A stretch of DNA of 64,000 bases from Sediminibacillus dalangtanensis (GCF_017792025.1 NZ_CP046956.1:2666001-2730000); one strand, 5' to 3'. Numbered from the stretch's first letter, positions 1-8,251 are shown. A program made the numbers and translations. The notes: generated by a model from the sequence alone, not told the origin.

Positions 1-217
1 CTTTTTGATGGTTTAATGATTTCTTTGACAAACTGACTACTCTTTCAGACTGCAGTCCATATGGTTTTTGGTCTGCAGGGGCGCCGTTCATTTTTTCACT
101 GATGCCGTTTTTCAAATCCATTGCCGATACATTTGTCAGTGCCCCAAATGTAGCATAAAATGCCCCCAAGAATAAAAGGATCATCATGCTTCTTCTTAAA
201 AATTTTAATTTTCTCAT
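1..217 (-). CDS. yuiC: YuiC-like secreted/membrane protein, N-terminal part
   Basis: The gene runs off the left edge, so only about 72 N-terminal residues are visible. It starts with ATG 4 bases after an AGAGGTG ribosome site. Residues 1-30 form a basic stretch plus a hydrophobic segment (signal peptide or membrane anchor), followed by a polar region. No catalytic domain is visible. The name rests on position: in B. subtilis yuiC (a 3D-domain protein) lies beside yuiB and yumB. The 3D domain would lie outside the window, so the assignment is by synteny only. It probably shares a transcript with yuiB, 75 bases upstream. Confidence 0.55.
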   Translation of the reverse strand, partial: MRKLKFLRRSMMILLFLGAFYATFGALTNVSAMDLKNGISEKMNGAPADQKPYGLQSERVVSLSKKSLNHQK

Positions 218-292
218 GGATAACACCTCTCTGGATGTCATCCTTTCCATAAATGAGAAAAATTATACAAATCCGCATGAATCAACCTTCAA

Positions 293-604
293 TCAGAACA
301 TCTGGTAGCCGTTTTTCCGAAGCATTTTAATGACAATACCAGATACAATCGTGCCGATAAAGCCGCTTATCAAAATGACAATGTCAACGACTGTAAGTCC
401 AACCAACCGGTTTCCCAGAGATTGAAAAGCACTTCCGGTATTGGTGAAATACGTTTTGAAGGGAATGTCATCCACAATCAGCAAAACGATGATTGGATAG
501 ATAAATGCCATCAGCCAAGACTGGCGGAGCAGCATATTTAATATAAATGCAATCCCGAAAAACAATACAAAAAATAATAAAATAGATACGACTAGCTGTA
601 TCAA
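293..604 (-). CDS. yuiB: YuiB-like small membrane protein
   Basis: This protein of 103 residues has three predicted membrane segments: a very hydrophobic N-terminus rich in Leu/Phe, a central segment ending in an acidic VDD turn, and a C-terminal one ending KMLRKNGYQMF. I chose the TTG start because AAGGGGG lies 7 bases before it. The longer reading from an upstream ATG has no ribosome site and adds a non-hydrophobic leader. The gene sits between yuiC and yumB as in B. subtilis. The molecular function of YuiB is not known to me. Confidence 0.75.
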   Translation of the reverse strand: MIQLVVSILLFFVLFFGIAFILNMLLRQSWLMAFIYPIIVLLIVDDIPFKTYFTNTGSAFQSLGNRLVGLTVVDIVILISGFIGTIVSGIVIKMLRKNGYQMF

Positions 605-654
605 CCGCTTTTCCCCCTTGAGCGGACAATCGCCCATTAATTAATCCACAACTA

Positions 655-683
655 ATTTTATAGCGAAAGAAATAATTGCGCAA
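655..683 (-). promoter_or_regulatory. candidate sigma-A promoter of yuiB-yuiC
   Basis: On the minus strand TTGCGC and TAAAAT are separated by 17 bases, about 50 bases upstream of the yuiB TTG start. The -35 is a 4/6 and the -10 a 5/6 match. Confidence 0.45.
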
Positions 684-827
684 CCGCCTCCTGAAAGCCT
701 GCCAGCTCTTTCTTCATCAGCCACTTGCAACGATACCCCGCATTGAGTGAAGAAGAACAAATCATCAAAGGAGTCCTTCCCTGGGAAAACTTTGGCCGGA
801 AAAGAAACCTTTTTAAAGGGAAAGGAA

Positions 828-866
828 GGGCTGTCCCAGCCGTTTTTCACAACGTTGGGACAGCCC
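828..866 (-). terminator. intrinsic terminator after yumB
   Basis: GGGCTGTCCCA pairs with TGGGACAGCCC to give an 11-bp stem. It is followed on the minus strand by a T-rich but interrupted tract, and lies 15 bases beyond the yumB stop codon. Confidence 0.7.
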
Positions 867-881
867 TATGAATTTTACACA

Positions 882-2102
882 TCAACCAAAAAAGTTGAAT
901 TTGCCTTTTTTCAACAGCAAGCCGAGGCCACCAAGCTTTAATAAATAACGATTGTCTATGACTTTTTTCATCACCGATGCCGACCAGCCAAACAACTTCT
1001 TATCCCCGAATACGACACCGATGGCATCATCGTGTCCAAGCGAGGCGACTGTTCCGCGATCGTTATATGCGAAAGTTTCCAGTTGGGAACCGCCTCCCGC
1101 AAGAATTGCCAGGTTATGGGCAGCAACTTCTGCTTCTTGGATAGCAATCTGGGCTGTTGGCGGGTATGGTCTTCCCGTTTCCTCATTCATGATCAATGCA
1201 CAGTCACCGACAACAAATACTTCAGGATGAGAAGGGGCACGCAAATCCGCTTGAACCTCAACTTTGCCCCGGTTCACTTCCAAACCAGACTCTTCCACCA
1301 GGGAATTCGCTCTCACACCAGCAGCCCATACAGTGGTGTTTGTCGGAATTTCTTCCCGTTTTTCATCTTTTTCGATAATGATGCTATTTGGCGTACATTC
1401 TTTCAACATGGCACCGACTTTAAATTCTACTCCTTTTGCTTCCAACGCATTCATGGCGTATTCCACCAAAGCTGGATCGAAGCCTGGAAGAACGGTAGGT
1501 GCAGCTTCTACGTTGATGATACGGACCTGACTGCGATCGATGTCATATTCTTTGCAAAGCTCTGGAACACGGTTAGCAAGTTCGCCTACAAACTCGATTC
1601 CTGTAAACCCGCCTCCACCGACAACAATGTTCAAGCGCTCCTGTTTCTTCTCGGCTTCATTATTGTATTTAGCGAAATTGTATTCAATGTGCTCCCTGAT
1701 CAGACGGGCTGAGTTGATGTTGTTGATGGTAAACGCATTTTCAAGTAAACCTGGGATTCCGAAAGTCGCTGCCTCGAATCCCAGCGCCACTACCAGATAA
1801 TCGTAGTCGAGTTGACCGTTTTCTAAAATCACTTGTTTTTCATCCGGATTGAAGCTGACTACCGTATCTTGAACAAAGTTAATCTTACTAAAATCAACTA
1901 CATCTTTGATCGGCAGTCGTGTACGGTCCTGATGAAGTGTTCCGGCAGCATTTTCGTGCAACCATGTAGTTTGGTAATGGTAGTCATGTTTGTTGACAAG
2001 AGTGATATGAGCATCGTTGACTCCAAGTTTTTTTTGCAGTTTCACTGTTGTCATGATTCCGCCGTATCCGGCCCCTAGGATGACAATGTTTGGCTTGTTC
2101 AT
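882..2102 (-). CDS. yumB: type II NADH dehydrogenase-like FAD oxidoreductase
   Basis: This 406-residue protein matches the length of B. subtilis YumB. An FAD-binding GAGYGG motif lies at residues 10-15, an NADH-binding GGGGFTGIE motif at 162-170, and a C-terminal VGDCA FAD motif near residue 300. The family oxidises NADH and passes electrons to menaquinone without pumping protons; it is a peripheral membrane enzyme of the respiratory chain. The ATG before NKPNIV is chosen because GGAAGTG precedes it; a start five codons earlier is possible. It diverges from yumC across a 364-bp region holding a 20-bp palindrome. It is distinct from soluble pyridine disulfide reductases because no CxxC redox motif is visible. 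Confidence 0.9.
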   Translation of the reverse strand: MNKPNIVILGAGYGGIMTTVKLQKKLGVNDAHITLVNKHDYHYQTTWLHENAAGTLHQDRTRLPIKDVVDFSKINFVQDTVVSFNPDEKQVILENGQLDYDYLVVALGFEAATFGIPGLLENAFTINNINSARLIREHIEYNFAKYNNEAEKKQERLNIVVGGGGFTGIEFVGELANRVPELCKEYDIDRSQVRIINVEAAPTVLPGFDPALVEYAMNALEAKGVEFKVGAMLKECTPNSIIIEKDEKREEIPTNTTVWAAGVRANSLVEESGLEVNRGKVEVQADLRAPSHPEVFVVGDCALIMNEETGRPYPPTAQIAIQEAEVAAHNLAILAGGGSQLETFAYNDRGTVASLGHDDAIGVVFGDKKLFGWSASVMKKVIDNRYLLKLGGLGLLLKKGKFNFFG

Positions 2103-2165
2103 TCTGATCACTTCCATTTATATTTTTTTGCTTACTTTTATTTTCCGAAAGTTTACGATAATTAT

Positions 2166-2185
2166 TACGTGATGTATTTCACGTA
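2166..2185. promoter_or_regulatory. 20-bp palindrome, candidate operator between yumB and yumC
   Basis: Perfect 7-bp arms TACGTGA and TCACGTA flank TGTATT. The core GTGA-N6-TCAC has the spacing of Rex and FNR/CRP sites, but the outer bases (AC...GT) fit neither consensus well. On the yumB side it directly abuts a TAATAAT sequence that could be a -10 box. Confidence 0.5.
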
Positions 2186-2466
2186 CTTCTCCATAAAAAA
2201 ACATTCAGAAAAACGGCTGTAAACTCCGTAATCCCGGACAGGAAATCAAGCAAAAAAGCTGGATGGCCGGGGGGTGTATGTAATTGTCACAATATCGTAA
2301 TATATTTAACACAATGATAATCTTAGCCCTTTTTTTCACAACTTTCAAGTCTAATTTTCTTTTTTAGAAAATTGAAATTACAGGATCAGAATCATTCATT
2401 ATTAGCTAAACTTCATTTTATGTTAGAATAATGGTTGTGCATTCAAGGTAATAGGAGGAATCAATC

Positions 2467-3453
2467 ATGACCAATGAGGTGTATGATGTGACAATAATCG
2501 GCGCTGGTCCTGTCGGATTGTTCACTGCCTTTTATGGAGGTATGCGTCAAGCCAGCGTAAAAATATTGGAAAGTTTACCGCATATCGGCGGACAATTGTC
2601 TGCCCTTTATCCAGAGAAATATATATATGATGTGGCCGGATTTCCAAAAGTCCGTGCACAGGAGCTAGTCGACAACCTGAAAGAACAGGCTGATATGTTT
2701 GATCCAGCCATTGTCCTAGGGCAGTCCGTTGAAGCAATTGAACGGTTGGAAGATGGTTCTTTTAAAATGACTACCAATACCAATGATATTCATTATACGA
2801 AAACCATCATCATCACGGCCGGCAATGGTGCATTCCAGCCACGTCGTTTGACCATCGAAGGTATTGAGGCATTTGAAGGGATCAATCTTAATTACTACGT
2901 AGAAGATATGAATAAGTATGCAGGGGAGCGTGTCCTATTGTGCGGCGGTGGTGACTCTGCTGTTGACTGGGCTTTGATGTTGGAACCAATTGCCAAGGAA
3001 GTGACGTTGGTGCACCGGCGGGATAACTTCCGCGCCCATGAACATAGTGTAGAACAATTAATGAATTCCAGTGTGAATATCATGACACCGTTCGTTCCGG
3101 AAGAAATGATCGGCGAAGATAAAATTGAGCAAGTGAAGCTGAAAGAGGTAAAAGGTGACCGAGAAGAATTGATCAATGTTGATTCTGTGCTTGTCAACTA
3201 TGGTTTCATTTCCTCTCTTGGTCCAATCAAGAAATGGGATTTGGAAATAGAAAAAAACAGTATTGTGGTTAATTCGAAAATGGAAACAAATATTCCTGGC
3301 ATTTATGCAGCCGGTGATATTTGTACCTACCCTGGCAAGGTCAACTTGATTGCTTCCGGATTCGGAGAAGGACCGACAGCAGTCAACAACGCGAAAAACT
3401 ATATCGATCCCAACGCTCGTGTACAGCCAAAGCATTCCACAAGCATGTTTTAA
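2467..3453 (+). CDS. yumC: ferredoxin/flavodoxin--NADP+ reductase, TrxR-like
   Basis: This 328-residue flavoprotein transfers electrons between NADPH and ferredoxin or flavodoxin. FAD motif GAGPVG is at residues 12-17, the NADP motif CGGGDSA at 159-165, and the YAAGDIC FAD motif lies near 280. The CxxC pair of thioredoxin reductase is absent, as expected for the YumC type of FNR. The ATG is preceded by AGGAGG. B. subtilis YumC is about the same length, and I recall it as essential. A single gene with its own terminator, it diverges from yumB. Confidence 0.93.
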   Translation: MTNEVYDVTIIGAGPVGLFTAFYGGMRQASVKILESLPHIGGQLSALYPEKYIYDVAGFPKVRAQELVDNLKEQADMFDPAIVLGQSVEAIERLEDGSFKMTTNTNDIHYTKTIIITAGNGAFQPRRLTIEGIEAFEGINLNYYVEDMNKYAGERVLLCGGGDSAVDWALMLEPIAKEVTLVHRRDNFRAHEHSVEQLMNSSVNIMTPFVPEEMIGEDKIEQVKLKEVKGDREELINVDSVLVNYGFISSLGPIKKWDLEIEKNSIVVNSKMETNIPGIYAAGDICTYPGKVNLIASGFGEGPTAVNNAKNYIDPNARVQPKHSTSMF

Positions 3454-3471
3454 TCGCTCACTATATTTTAT

Positions 3472-3510
3472 AACTTGCAGAAAACCTAAACGTTTTCTGC
3501 AAGTTTTTTT
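3472..3510 (+). terminator. intrinsic terminator after yumC
   Basis: AACTTGCAGAAAAC pairs with GTTTTCTGCAAGTT across a 6-base loop and runs into seven Ts. Confidence 0.92.
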
Positions 3511-3605
3511 GTTTCAAATAATTCTATCCTGCTGCATAAAAGATAGAAACTGCGCATTAAAACTTTCTTCAGTCTCTGACTAGAAAATGTGTAGGCTATC
3601 GCTGC

Positions 3606-3711
3606 GGAAATACCTTGCGCTTTCCGCGGGCGGCTGGTGAGCTTCCTCGAGCTAACGCTCTGCGGGATCTCACCGAGGCCTTTCCTCCCGCTGGAGTCTC
3701 CAGGTATTTCC
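3606..3711. repeat. MITE-like palindromic element, copy B1
   Basis: This 106-bp element is bounded by perfect 9-bp inverted ends GGAAATACC and GGTATTTCC. Its interior is GC-rich and self-complementary (GGTGAG with CTCACC) and carries the family signatures GCTTTCCGCGGGC near one end and a GGAGTCTC-type motif near the other. A second 106-bp copy lies in inverted orientation at 40798-40903. No coding frame is supported. It looks non-autonomous, and its mobility is inferred only. Confidence 0.8.
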
Positions 3712-3952
3712 TCCGCTAGGAACAGATTCCTGTTTCTAAACGAATGTACTAGACATTTTCTTTATTCACTTGGTACTACATAATAGACATAGCTTGAAAA
3801 ACAAGCAGAAAGTCCAAGAGAAACGGGATCCCAACTGTTTTTCAAGAAGAGAAGTACAAATTTCCTGACAAGCGTTGTTAAGAAGTCTTGTTGGTTCTAA
3901 AGAGTAAAGGTTGTACGCTTGCGATAAAATCAGCACGCTTCTTAGCGCAGGG

Positions 3953-4060
3953 AGCATACGCAGACTCCTGCGGGAAAAGCGCGAGCTGAAGATCCACTTG
4001 GTAAAGCGGTTTTCTTTACCAAGTTAGCTGAAGCCGTGCCCGCGGAAAGCGAAGTATGCT
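3953..4060. repeat. MITE-like palindromic element, related copy A1
   Basis: This 108-bp element has inverted ends AGCATAC and GTATGCT and an internal 11-bp inverted repeat ACTTGGTAAAG/CTTTACCAAGT. It shares the GACTCCTGCGGG and CCCGCGGAAAGC signatures with B1, but its outer stem sequence differs completely while still pairing. The right half and flank (4009-4131) recur, with one mismatch that I saw, as an inverted copy at 40581-40702. Confidence 0.75.
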
Positions 4061-4167
4061 ACCGAAGCGGTGGTTACCATTCTTTTTGAATAGGCAATGA
4101 AACTTCCAATCACGGTTACTGCGCAGTTTCTATCAAAAGGGGAAAAACATAGCTAACAAACAAATCT

Positions 4168-4405
4168 GGACAAAAGCGCAAGCGCCTCTTTAAAGGAGTA
4201 CAGGCTAGAGCCGCCACGTCCTGTGGCAACGCCTGCATGACCCACATCGTTTGGGCCTCCGATAAGCTTAAGAACAGCCTCGGCGTGGCGCTTTTTGTCA
4301 CATAGAGGGTGGGCTTAAGACCTCGAGGGGGTAGGCGCTGGAGCTGGACGTGGCTGGTTCAGCCAATAATTATCCACAGACAATTAAATTTATAATTTCC
4401 TATAC
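4168..4405 (+). repeat. 238-bp dispersed element, copy C1
   Basis: The element starts with CAAAAGCGCAAGCGCC and ends with TTTCCTATAC. Copy C3 (48844-49081) has the same length and differs at only scattered bases. Short hairpins are visible inside (GCCAC-loop-GTGGC; GGCGT and GGCGCT runs near the centre). Shortened copies lie at 41031-41205 and 55889-55996. I see no convincing protein. The following 190 bases up to the next gene hold no other feature I can support. Confidence 0.85.
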
Positions 4406-4596
4406 AGCAAGAAAGCCTTTTCAGGTCACTTTTAAGACGGTTAATTAAAGCAAACTTCCCTATCCTTAACTCGCTTTTTGTTTAGGGACAGGATGGCATT
4501 GGTATACAACTATAAGTAAGTCTTTCACTGGCTGCTGATAGGATGGCTGCTTGCGGGGATAATACGAATGGAATATGCCAATGGAGGTGCTTGTAC

Positions 4597-5424
4597 ATGG
4601 AGAATGAATTTGAAGATAGACTAATTCCGGCCACTTCGGTTGCCAGCGGGGTTGGTAAAGAGCTTTTAACCGACCTGTATTGCTTCCCTATACAAGTCGT
4701 CAATATGTATTTTTACGGGCATCCGGGGGATAAATGGACAATCATCGATGCTGGGATGCCACGTTCAGCCGACAAAATCATAGAAGCGGCAGAGAATAGG
4801 TATGGAAAGGATGCTAAACCGGAAGCCATCATTCTGACACATGGACATTTTGATCATGTCGGAGCGATTGTCGAGCTGCTCGAAAAATGGCCGGTACCTG
4901 TTTATGCCCATAAGGAGGAGCTTCCGTACTTGACCGGCAAGGAATCTTATCCAGAACCGGATTCTTCCGTCGACGGTGGATTGGTTGCCAAAATGTCGCC
5001 GATGTTTCCAAACCATAGTATTAACATTTCAGAGTATGTCAAACCGCTTCCCGACGACCAATCGGTTCCTGGTATGGAGGGATGGGAATGGATTCCTACC
5101 CCCGGACATACCAAAGGACATGTTTCCCTGTTCCGCGAAGAGGACCGTTCTTTAATTGCCGGCGATGCCTTTGTCACAGTCAAACAAGAGTCGTTATATA
5201 ATGTTATGACGCAAAAGCAAGAAATTAGCGGCCCGCCAAGATATTTAACAACGGACTGGAAAGCTGCTAAGGAATCCGTCATCAAGCTTAACGAACTGGG
5301 GCCTCTCTTGGCTGCCACAGGCCACGGGATTCCAATGTCAGGGGATTTCCTGGCTCAGGAATTGCAAAAGCTTGTCGACAATTTTGACACCATCGCAGTC
5401 CCGGAACAAGGTCGTTACACGTAG
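4597..5424 (+). CDS. metallo-beta-lactamase fold hydrolase
   Basis: This 275-residue protein has the zinc-binding motif HGHFDH at residues 82-87, followed by the further metal ligands expected in HTKGHVS, GDAF and TGHG. The fold includes glyoxalase II-like and lactonase-like hydrolases; the substrate cannot be told. It resembles the YflN/YqjP group of Bacillus, which is a family-level call only. The ATG at 4597 is chosen because GGAGGTG lies 7 bases before it; an upstream ATG in frame has no such site. It is cytoplasmic, with no signal peptide, and stands alone between a repeat-filled gap and a convergent terminator. Confidence 0.85.
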   Translation: MENEFEDRLIPATSVASGVGKELLTDLYCFPIQVVNMYFYGHPGDKWTIIDAGMPRSADKIIEAAENRYGKDAKPEAIILTHGHFDHVGAIVELLEKWPVPVYAHKEELPYLTGKESYPEPDSSVDGGLVAKMSPMFPNHSINISEYVKPLPDDQSVPGMEGWEWIPTPGHTKGHVSLFREEDRSLIAGDAFVTVKQESLYNVMTQKQEISGPPRYLTTDWKAAKESVIKLNELGPLLAATGHGIPMSGDFLAQELQKLVDNFDTIAVPEQGRYT

Positions 5425-5441
5425 GATAATTTAACGAAAAA

Positions 5442-5476
5442 CAAAACCCTCGACTCGGTGTCGAGGGTTTTGTTTA
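5442..5476. terminator. bidirectional terminator
   Basis: CAAAACCCTCGAC pairs with GTCGAGGGTTTTG, with T runs on both strands. It serves the MBL gene on the plus strand and yutM on the minus strand. Confidence 0.9.
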
Positions 5477-5489
5477 TTGTGATTTTTGA

Positions 5490-5852
5490 TCAGCAATTCG
5501 GATCCGGGGTTCCCGCGTTGGCCGCTGTTTTGAAAGAAGAACCACAGCCGCATGACACGATGGCATTTGGGTTATCGATGGTGAATCCGCCGCCCATCAT
5601 GTTTTGTTTAAAATCAATTGTCGTCCCTTCGATAATCGGGATATCTTGTTGGCTGATAATCAAAGGAATGCCATTGCTTTCCTCTACCTTATCAAGCTCC
5701 GGATTAACTTCTTCATCAAACCCCATGGAGTAAGACAATCCACTGCAGCCGCCGCCTTTCACGCCAAAACGAAGGCGAATGTCGGAAGATTCCTCTTCTT
5801 TCATCATTTCTTTGATCTGCAGACTTGCATTGTCCGTAATATTGATGGTCAT
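5490..5852 (-). CDS. yutM: A-type iron-sulfur carrier (HesB/IscA/ErpA family)
   Basis: This 120-residue protein, the same length as B. subtilis YutM, carries the three conserved cysteines of A-type carriers at C36 (GGGCSGLSY), C101 and C103 (SCGCGSSF). It accepts Fe-S clusters from the SUF scaffold, encoded at 28-34 kb, and passes them to target enzymes. The ATG with an AGGAGGG site 7 bases upstream is chosen; a longer reading would include the UTR. It has its own promoter within the dapF-yutM gap. Confidence 0.92.
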   Translation of the reverse strand: MTINITDNASLQIKEMMKEEESSDIRLRFGVKGGGCSGLSYSMGFDEEVNPELDKVEESNGIPLIISQQDIPIIEGTTIDFKQNMMGGGFTIDNPNAIVSCGCGSSFKTAANAGTPDPNC

Positions 5853-5924
5853 ACAAAACCCTCCTATAATTCCGTCTTCCCTCTTGCTTTTATAATAAAG
5901 ACTTATCGTCAATTCGTCTCCTTT

Positions 5925-5953
5925 AGTATACTAAGGAAATCGAGATTCATCAA
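5925..5953 (-). promoter_or_regulatory. candidate sigma-A promoter of yutM
   Basis: On the minus strand TTGATG and TATACT are spaced by 17 bases, about 75 bases before the start codon and just beyond the dapF stop. Confidence 0.6.
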
Positions 5954-5955
5954 CA

Positions 5956-6810
5956 TTAACGCTTCCAATAAAAGGTGCCTGTTGTCGTGGTTTCTGCTTT
6001 TCCACGCATCCAGACACGGCCATCTGCCGCCCATTTGATAAACAAATCTCCCCCGCTTAAATGGACACAAATTTCCGTATCTTTCTGGGCATACCCATTG
6101 AGAATACTAGCCACGGCAGCTGCACAGGCACCAGTTCCACAAGCCTGCGTAACACCTGATCCTCTCTCCCATACCCGAAAATGCATTTCGGTTTCGGAAA
6201 TTATCTCGATGAACTCCACGTTGACCCCTTCGGGAAACCGTTCGTCGTTCGTGATCAACGGACCAAGATCATACAGCGGGGCTTCATCAATGTCTTCCAC
6301 AAAGAACACAGCATGAGGATTCCCCATGGAAACAGCGGTTAATTCTAAAGGGTGATGACTTACTTCGAACGCTTCTGAAATCACTGTTTCATCATTCCCA
6401 AGCATCGGAATACCCCGTCTGTTTAAAGTCGGCTTGCCCATGTCAACCGTCACTTCCTCGACGACATCTCCATCAAGAAATACTTCAGCTGTTACATTAC
6501 CGGCCCGGGTCTCAATAACAAACTGAGTTTTATTTACCAGGTTATTCTCAAATGCATATTTTGCTACACAGCGGAGGCCGTTTCCACAGTTTTTCCCTTC
6601 CGATCCATCTTTATTGAAAATACGCATGCCCACGTCTGCAGCAGCGGTTGGATGGATCAAAATCAATCCATCCGAACCTATTCCGGTATTTATATCGGAT
6701 ACTTTTTTGGCCAATTCCACTAATACTGATTCTTCTACAGAAAATGAAAATAAGTCTAAAAATATATAACTATTGCCCAACCCGTGCATTTTTGTATAAG
6801 GGATTTCCAC
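5956..6810 (-). CDS. dapF: diaminopimelate epimerase
   Basis: This enzyme converts LL- to meso-diaminopimelate for lysine and peptidoglycan synthesis. The two catalytic cysteines are visible: C75 in NCGNGLRC and C224 in ACGTGACA. The N-terminal MHGLGNSY motif is also typical. I prefer the GTG at 6810, which gives 284 residues (the B. subtilis length), because AGGTGATC, an unusually good anti-SD match, precedes it by 3 bases and its GG core lies 8-9 bases away. The GTG at 6819 is the alternative. Confidence 0.93.
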   Translation of the reverse strand: MEIPYTKMHGLGNSYIFLDLFSFSVEESVLVELAKKVSDINTGIGSDGLILIHPTAAADVGMRIFNKDGSEGKNCGNGLRCVAKYAFENNLVNKTQFVIETRAGNVTAEVFLDGDVVEEVTVDMGKPTLNRRGIPMLGNDETVISEAFEVSHHPLELTAVSMGNPHAVFFVEDIDEAPLYDLGPLITNDERFPEGVNVEFIEIISETEMHFRVWERGSGVTQACGTGACAAAVASILNGYAQKDTEICVHLSGGDLFIKWAADGRVWMRGKAETTTTGTFYWKR

Positions 6811-6878
6811 CTTGATCACCTAGCCTCATGAAGTAACTGTTTATGCCATCGCCAGCCCGCAAGCTCGATGGCTTTATT

Positions 6879-7115
6879 TTATAGCATGGGGTTTTCCTCA
6901 AGATACTGATAAACATTTCCCACTAATTCTTCAGGACTATCAGCAGTTACAGGTTCCCCATTGACAATTGCGACTAAAAACTGAGAACATAGCCCGCAAA
7001 AGCTTGTACAGCCATATTCTATAACATCTAAATCGGGATCTTTATCAAGCTCTTCCTTCGCTTTCTGCGAACCGCTCACTATATTATTGATACAAAATTC
7101 AATAGTTGGATTCAA
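6879..7115 (-). CDS. yuzB: YuzB family small cysteine protein (DUF1450)
   Basis: This 78-residue protein has cysteines at 8, 36, 40 and 43, the last three in a CTSFCGLC arrangement, which suggests metal or Fe-S binding or a thioredoxin-like role. It aligns by eye with B. subtilis YuzB, including the MNPxIEFC start and the EENPM ending. The TTG start is picked from that alignment, since its ribosome site is weak; an upstream ATG would add 12 residues. Its function is unknown. In B. subtilis, as I recall, a second NADH dehydrogenase-like gene, yutJ, follows; it is absent here. Confidence 0.75.
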   Translation of the reverse strand: MNPTIEFCINNIVSGSQKAKEELDKDPDLDVIEYGCTSFCGLCSQFLVAIVNGEPVTADSPEELVGNVYQYLEENPML

Positions 7116-7286
7116 CAAATTATCTCTACCTTCTTCCCTAACCAAACCCATGGTCCTTTATGTGGATTCCTGCCTGTTGCATGCCAGAAGCAATGTACAC
7201 AAACGTCCATCCTCATTAAATATTAATCTTACCATAGGGCAGTCTATCCTAACAATTGTTGTTAGATAGGTACACTTTATCTACCT

Positions 7287-7607
7287 TCACTGAATTCCGT
7301 TTGCCTCCAGAACCTGAAATACTTTTTTCAAACGGGGATTTCCTTCATCCACCACTTCCCCGTTTATCAGCACAACAGGGTAAAAAAATTCTTCGTCTCG
7401 TACCCGCTTGGAAAATGCCTCCTGCTCTTCCTTGTCAGAAGGCTGGAAAATGTCTATATATTCGTATTCAATGGAAGCATCCTGGTATTTCCGCGCAATG
7501 GCTGCTTGCAACCATTCGTAAGTTTCTCTTGAACCTGGTGCGTTAACACAGCTGGCGCAAATCTGATTCGCTCCATACACGGTTAACTTAACAGATTGAT
7601 CACTCAA
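7287..7607 (-). CDS. yuzD: YuzD family thioredoxin-fold protein (DUF1462)
   Basis: This 106-residue protein begins with a beta-strand and an ICASC motif (C17, C20), like a thioredoxin-fold CxxC, and contains FYPVVLINGEVV, a typical cis-Pro strand. It is probably a redox or disulfide protein; the substrate is unknown. The TTG start is chosen because AAGGAGGGG lies 6 bases upstream; the upstream ATG reading would run through that site. It lies next to yuzB and the Nfu gene, both linked to Fe-S or thiol chemistry. Confidence 0.78.
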   Translation of the reverse strand: MSDQSVKLTVYGANQICASCVNAPGSRETYEWLQAAIARKYQDASIEYEYIDIFQPSDKEEQEAFSKRVRDEEFFYPVVLINGEVVDEGNPRLKKVFQVLEANGIQ

Positions 7608-7902
7608 TTGCTGCCCCTCCTTTTGTACTTTTGCCATTTTATAAATACTTTTTTATAAGAAATTTCCCCATAATATTTGGTGTACCTTTATTATGTGCCA
7701 TCATTCTTTCGTGGAGGCTCACCAGGAAGTCTGCGAAATGCGCAGTTAATTGGATTCACTCTCTTCTAAAAACAATCAATAAACATGCAAGAAAGCCTCT
7801 TACAAAACATATGACACTATCCTTCATTGCCATTATACATAATTTCAACAGTTTATTTTACAAATTCAACTTTAAATAATAAAATAAGAATAAGCACCTA
7901 AT

Positions 7903-7917
7903 TGAGAATCAAAATCA
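7903..7917 (+). promoter_or_regulatory. Fur/PerR-like box upstream of the nfu gene
   Basis: TGAGAAT-C-AAAATCA matches 11 of 14 informative positions of the 7-1-7 Fur pattern TGATAAT-N-ATTATCA. A perfect ATCATTAATGAT palindrome overlaps its right side. It lies just upstream of the candidate promoter. The rest of the 7.61-7.98 kb gap holds nothing else I can support. Confidence 0.45.
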
Positions 7918-7924
7918 TTAATGA

Positions 7925-7953
7925 TAGATTTTTTACGAAAAACCCTCTATAAT
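7925..7953 (+). promoter_or_regulatory. candidate promoter of the nfu gene
   Basis: A consensus -10 TATAAT is preceded at 17 bases by TAGATT, a weak -35. Such an imbalance is common for promoters under added control. Confidence 0.55.
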
Positions 7954-7983
7954 AAAGTATGTAATCAGGAAAGGAGAAGATGG

Positions 7984-8208
7984 ATGATGCAAGAACAAGT
8001 ACAAGAAGTTTTGAACAAATTACGTCCATTTTTATTGCGTGATGGCGGGGATGTTGAATTGGTAGATGTAGATGAAGGCATTGTACGTCTTCGCCTAATG
8101 GGAGCATGCGGAAATTGTCCAAGTTCGACAATTACGCTTAAAGCAGGAATCGAACGGGCTCTCATGGCCGAAGTACCAGGTGTAACAGAAATCGAACAAG
8201 TATTTTAA
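7984..8208 (+). CDS. yutI: Nfu-type Fe-S cluster scaffold (NifU C-terminal domain)
   Basis: The 74-residue product is a single NifU-like domain with the cluster-binding CGNC at residues 42-45. It assembles or delivers [4Fe-4S] clusters, working with the SUF system and A-type carriers. The ATG pair at 7984 is preceded by AAAGGAG. An earlier in-frame ATG would sit upstream of the promoter and is rejected. It is shorter than B. subtilis YutI as I recall it (about 110 residues), so N-terminal residues may be absent here. It has its own promoter, Fur-like box and terminator. Confidence 0.88.
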   Translation: MMQEQVQEVLNKLRPFLLRDGGDVELVDVDEGIVRLRLMGACGNCPSSTITLKAGIERALMAEVPGVTEIEQVF

Positions 8209-8251
8209 ATCTTCTACAAAATGAGAATGCAAAATAAATACTTCTTAGATA

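Noticed and set aside
1032..1712. 226-codon plus-strand frame opposite yumB
   Set aside because: It lies wholly opposite a well-supported gene, has no ribosome site and no recognisable domain.
2310..2415. Possible Fur boxes upstream of yumC (AATGATAATC and GAATCATTCATTATTAG)
   Set aside because: Only half-site matches in an AT-rich stretch; weaker than the box near 7903.
7241..7269. CTATC-TAACAA inverted repeat between yuzB and yuzD as a terminator
   Set aside because: No T run on either strand; it may overlap a yuzB promoter, but evidence is too thin to annotate.
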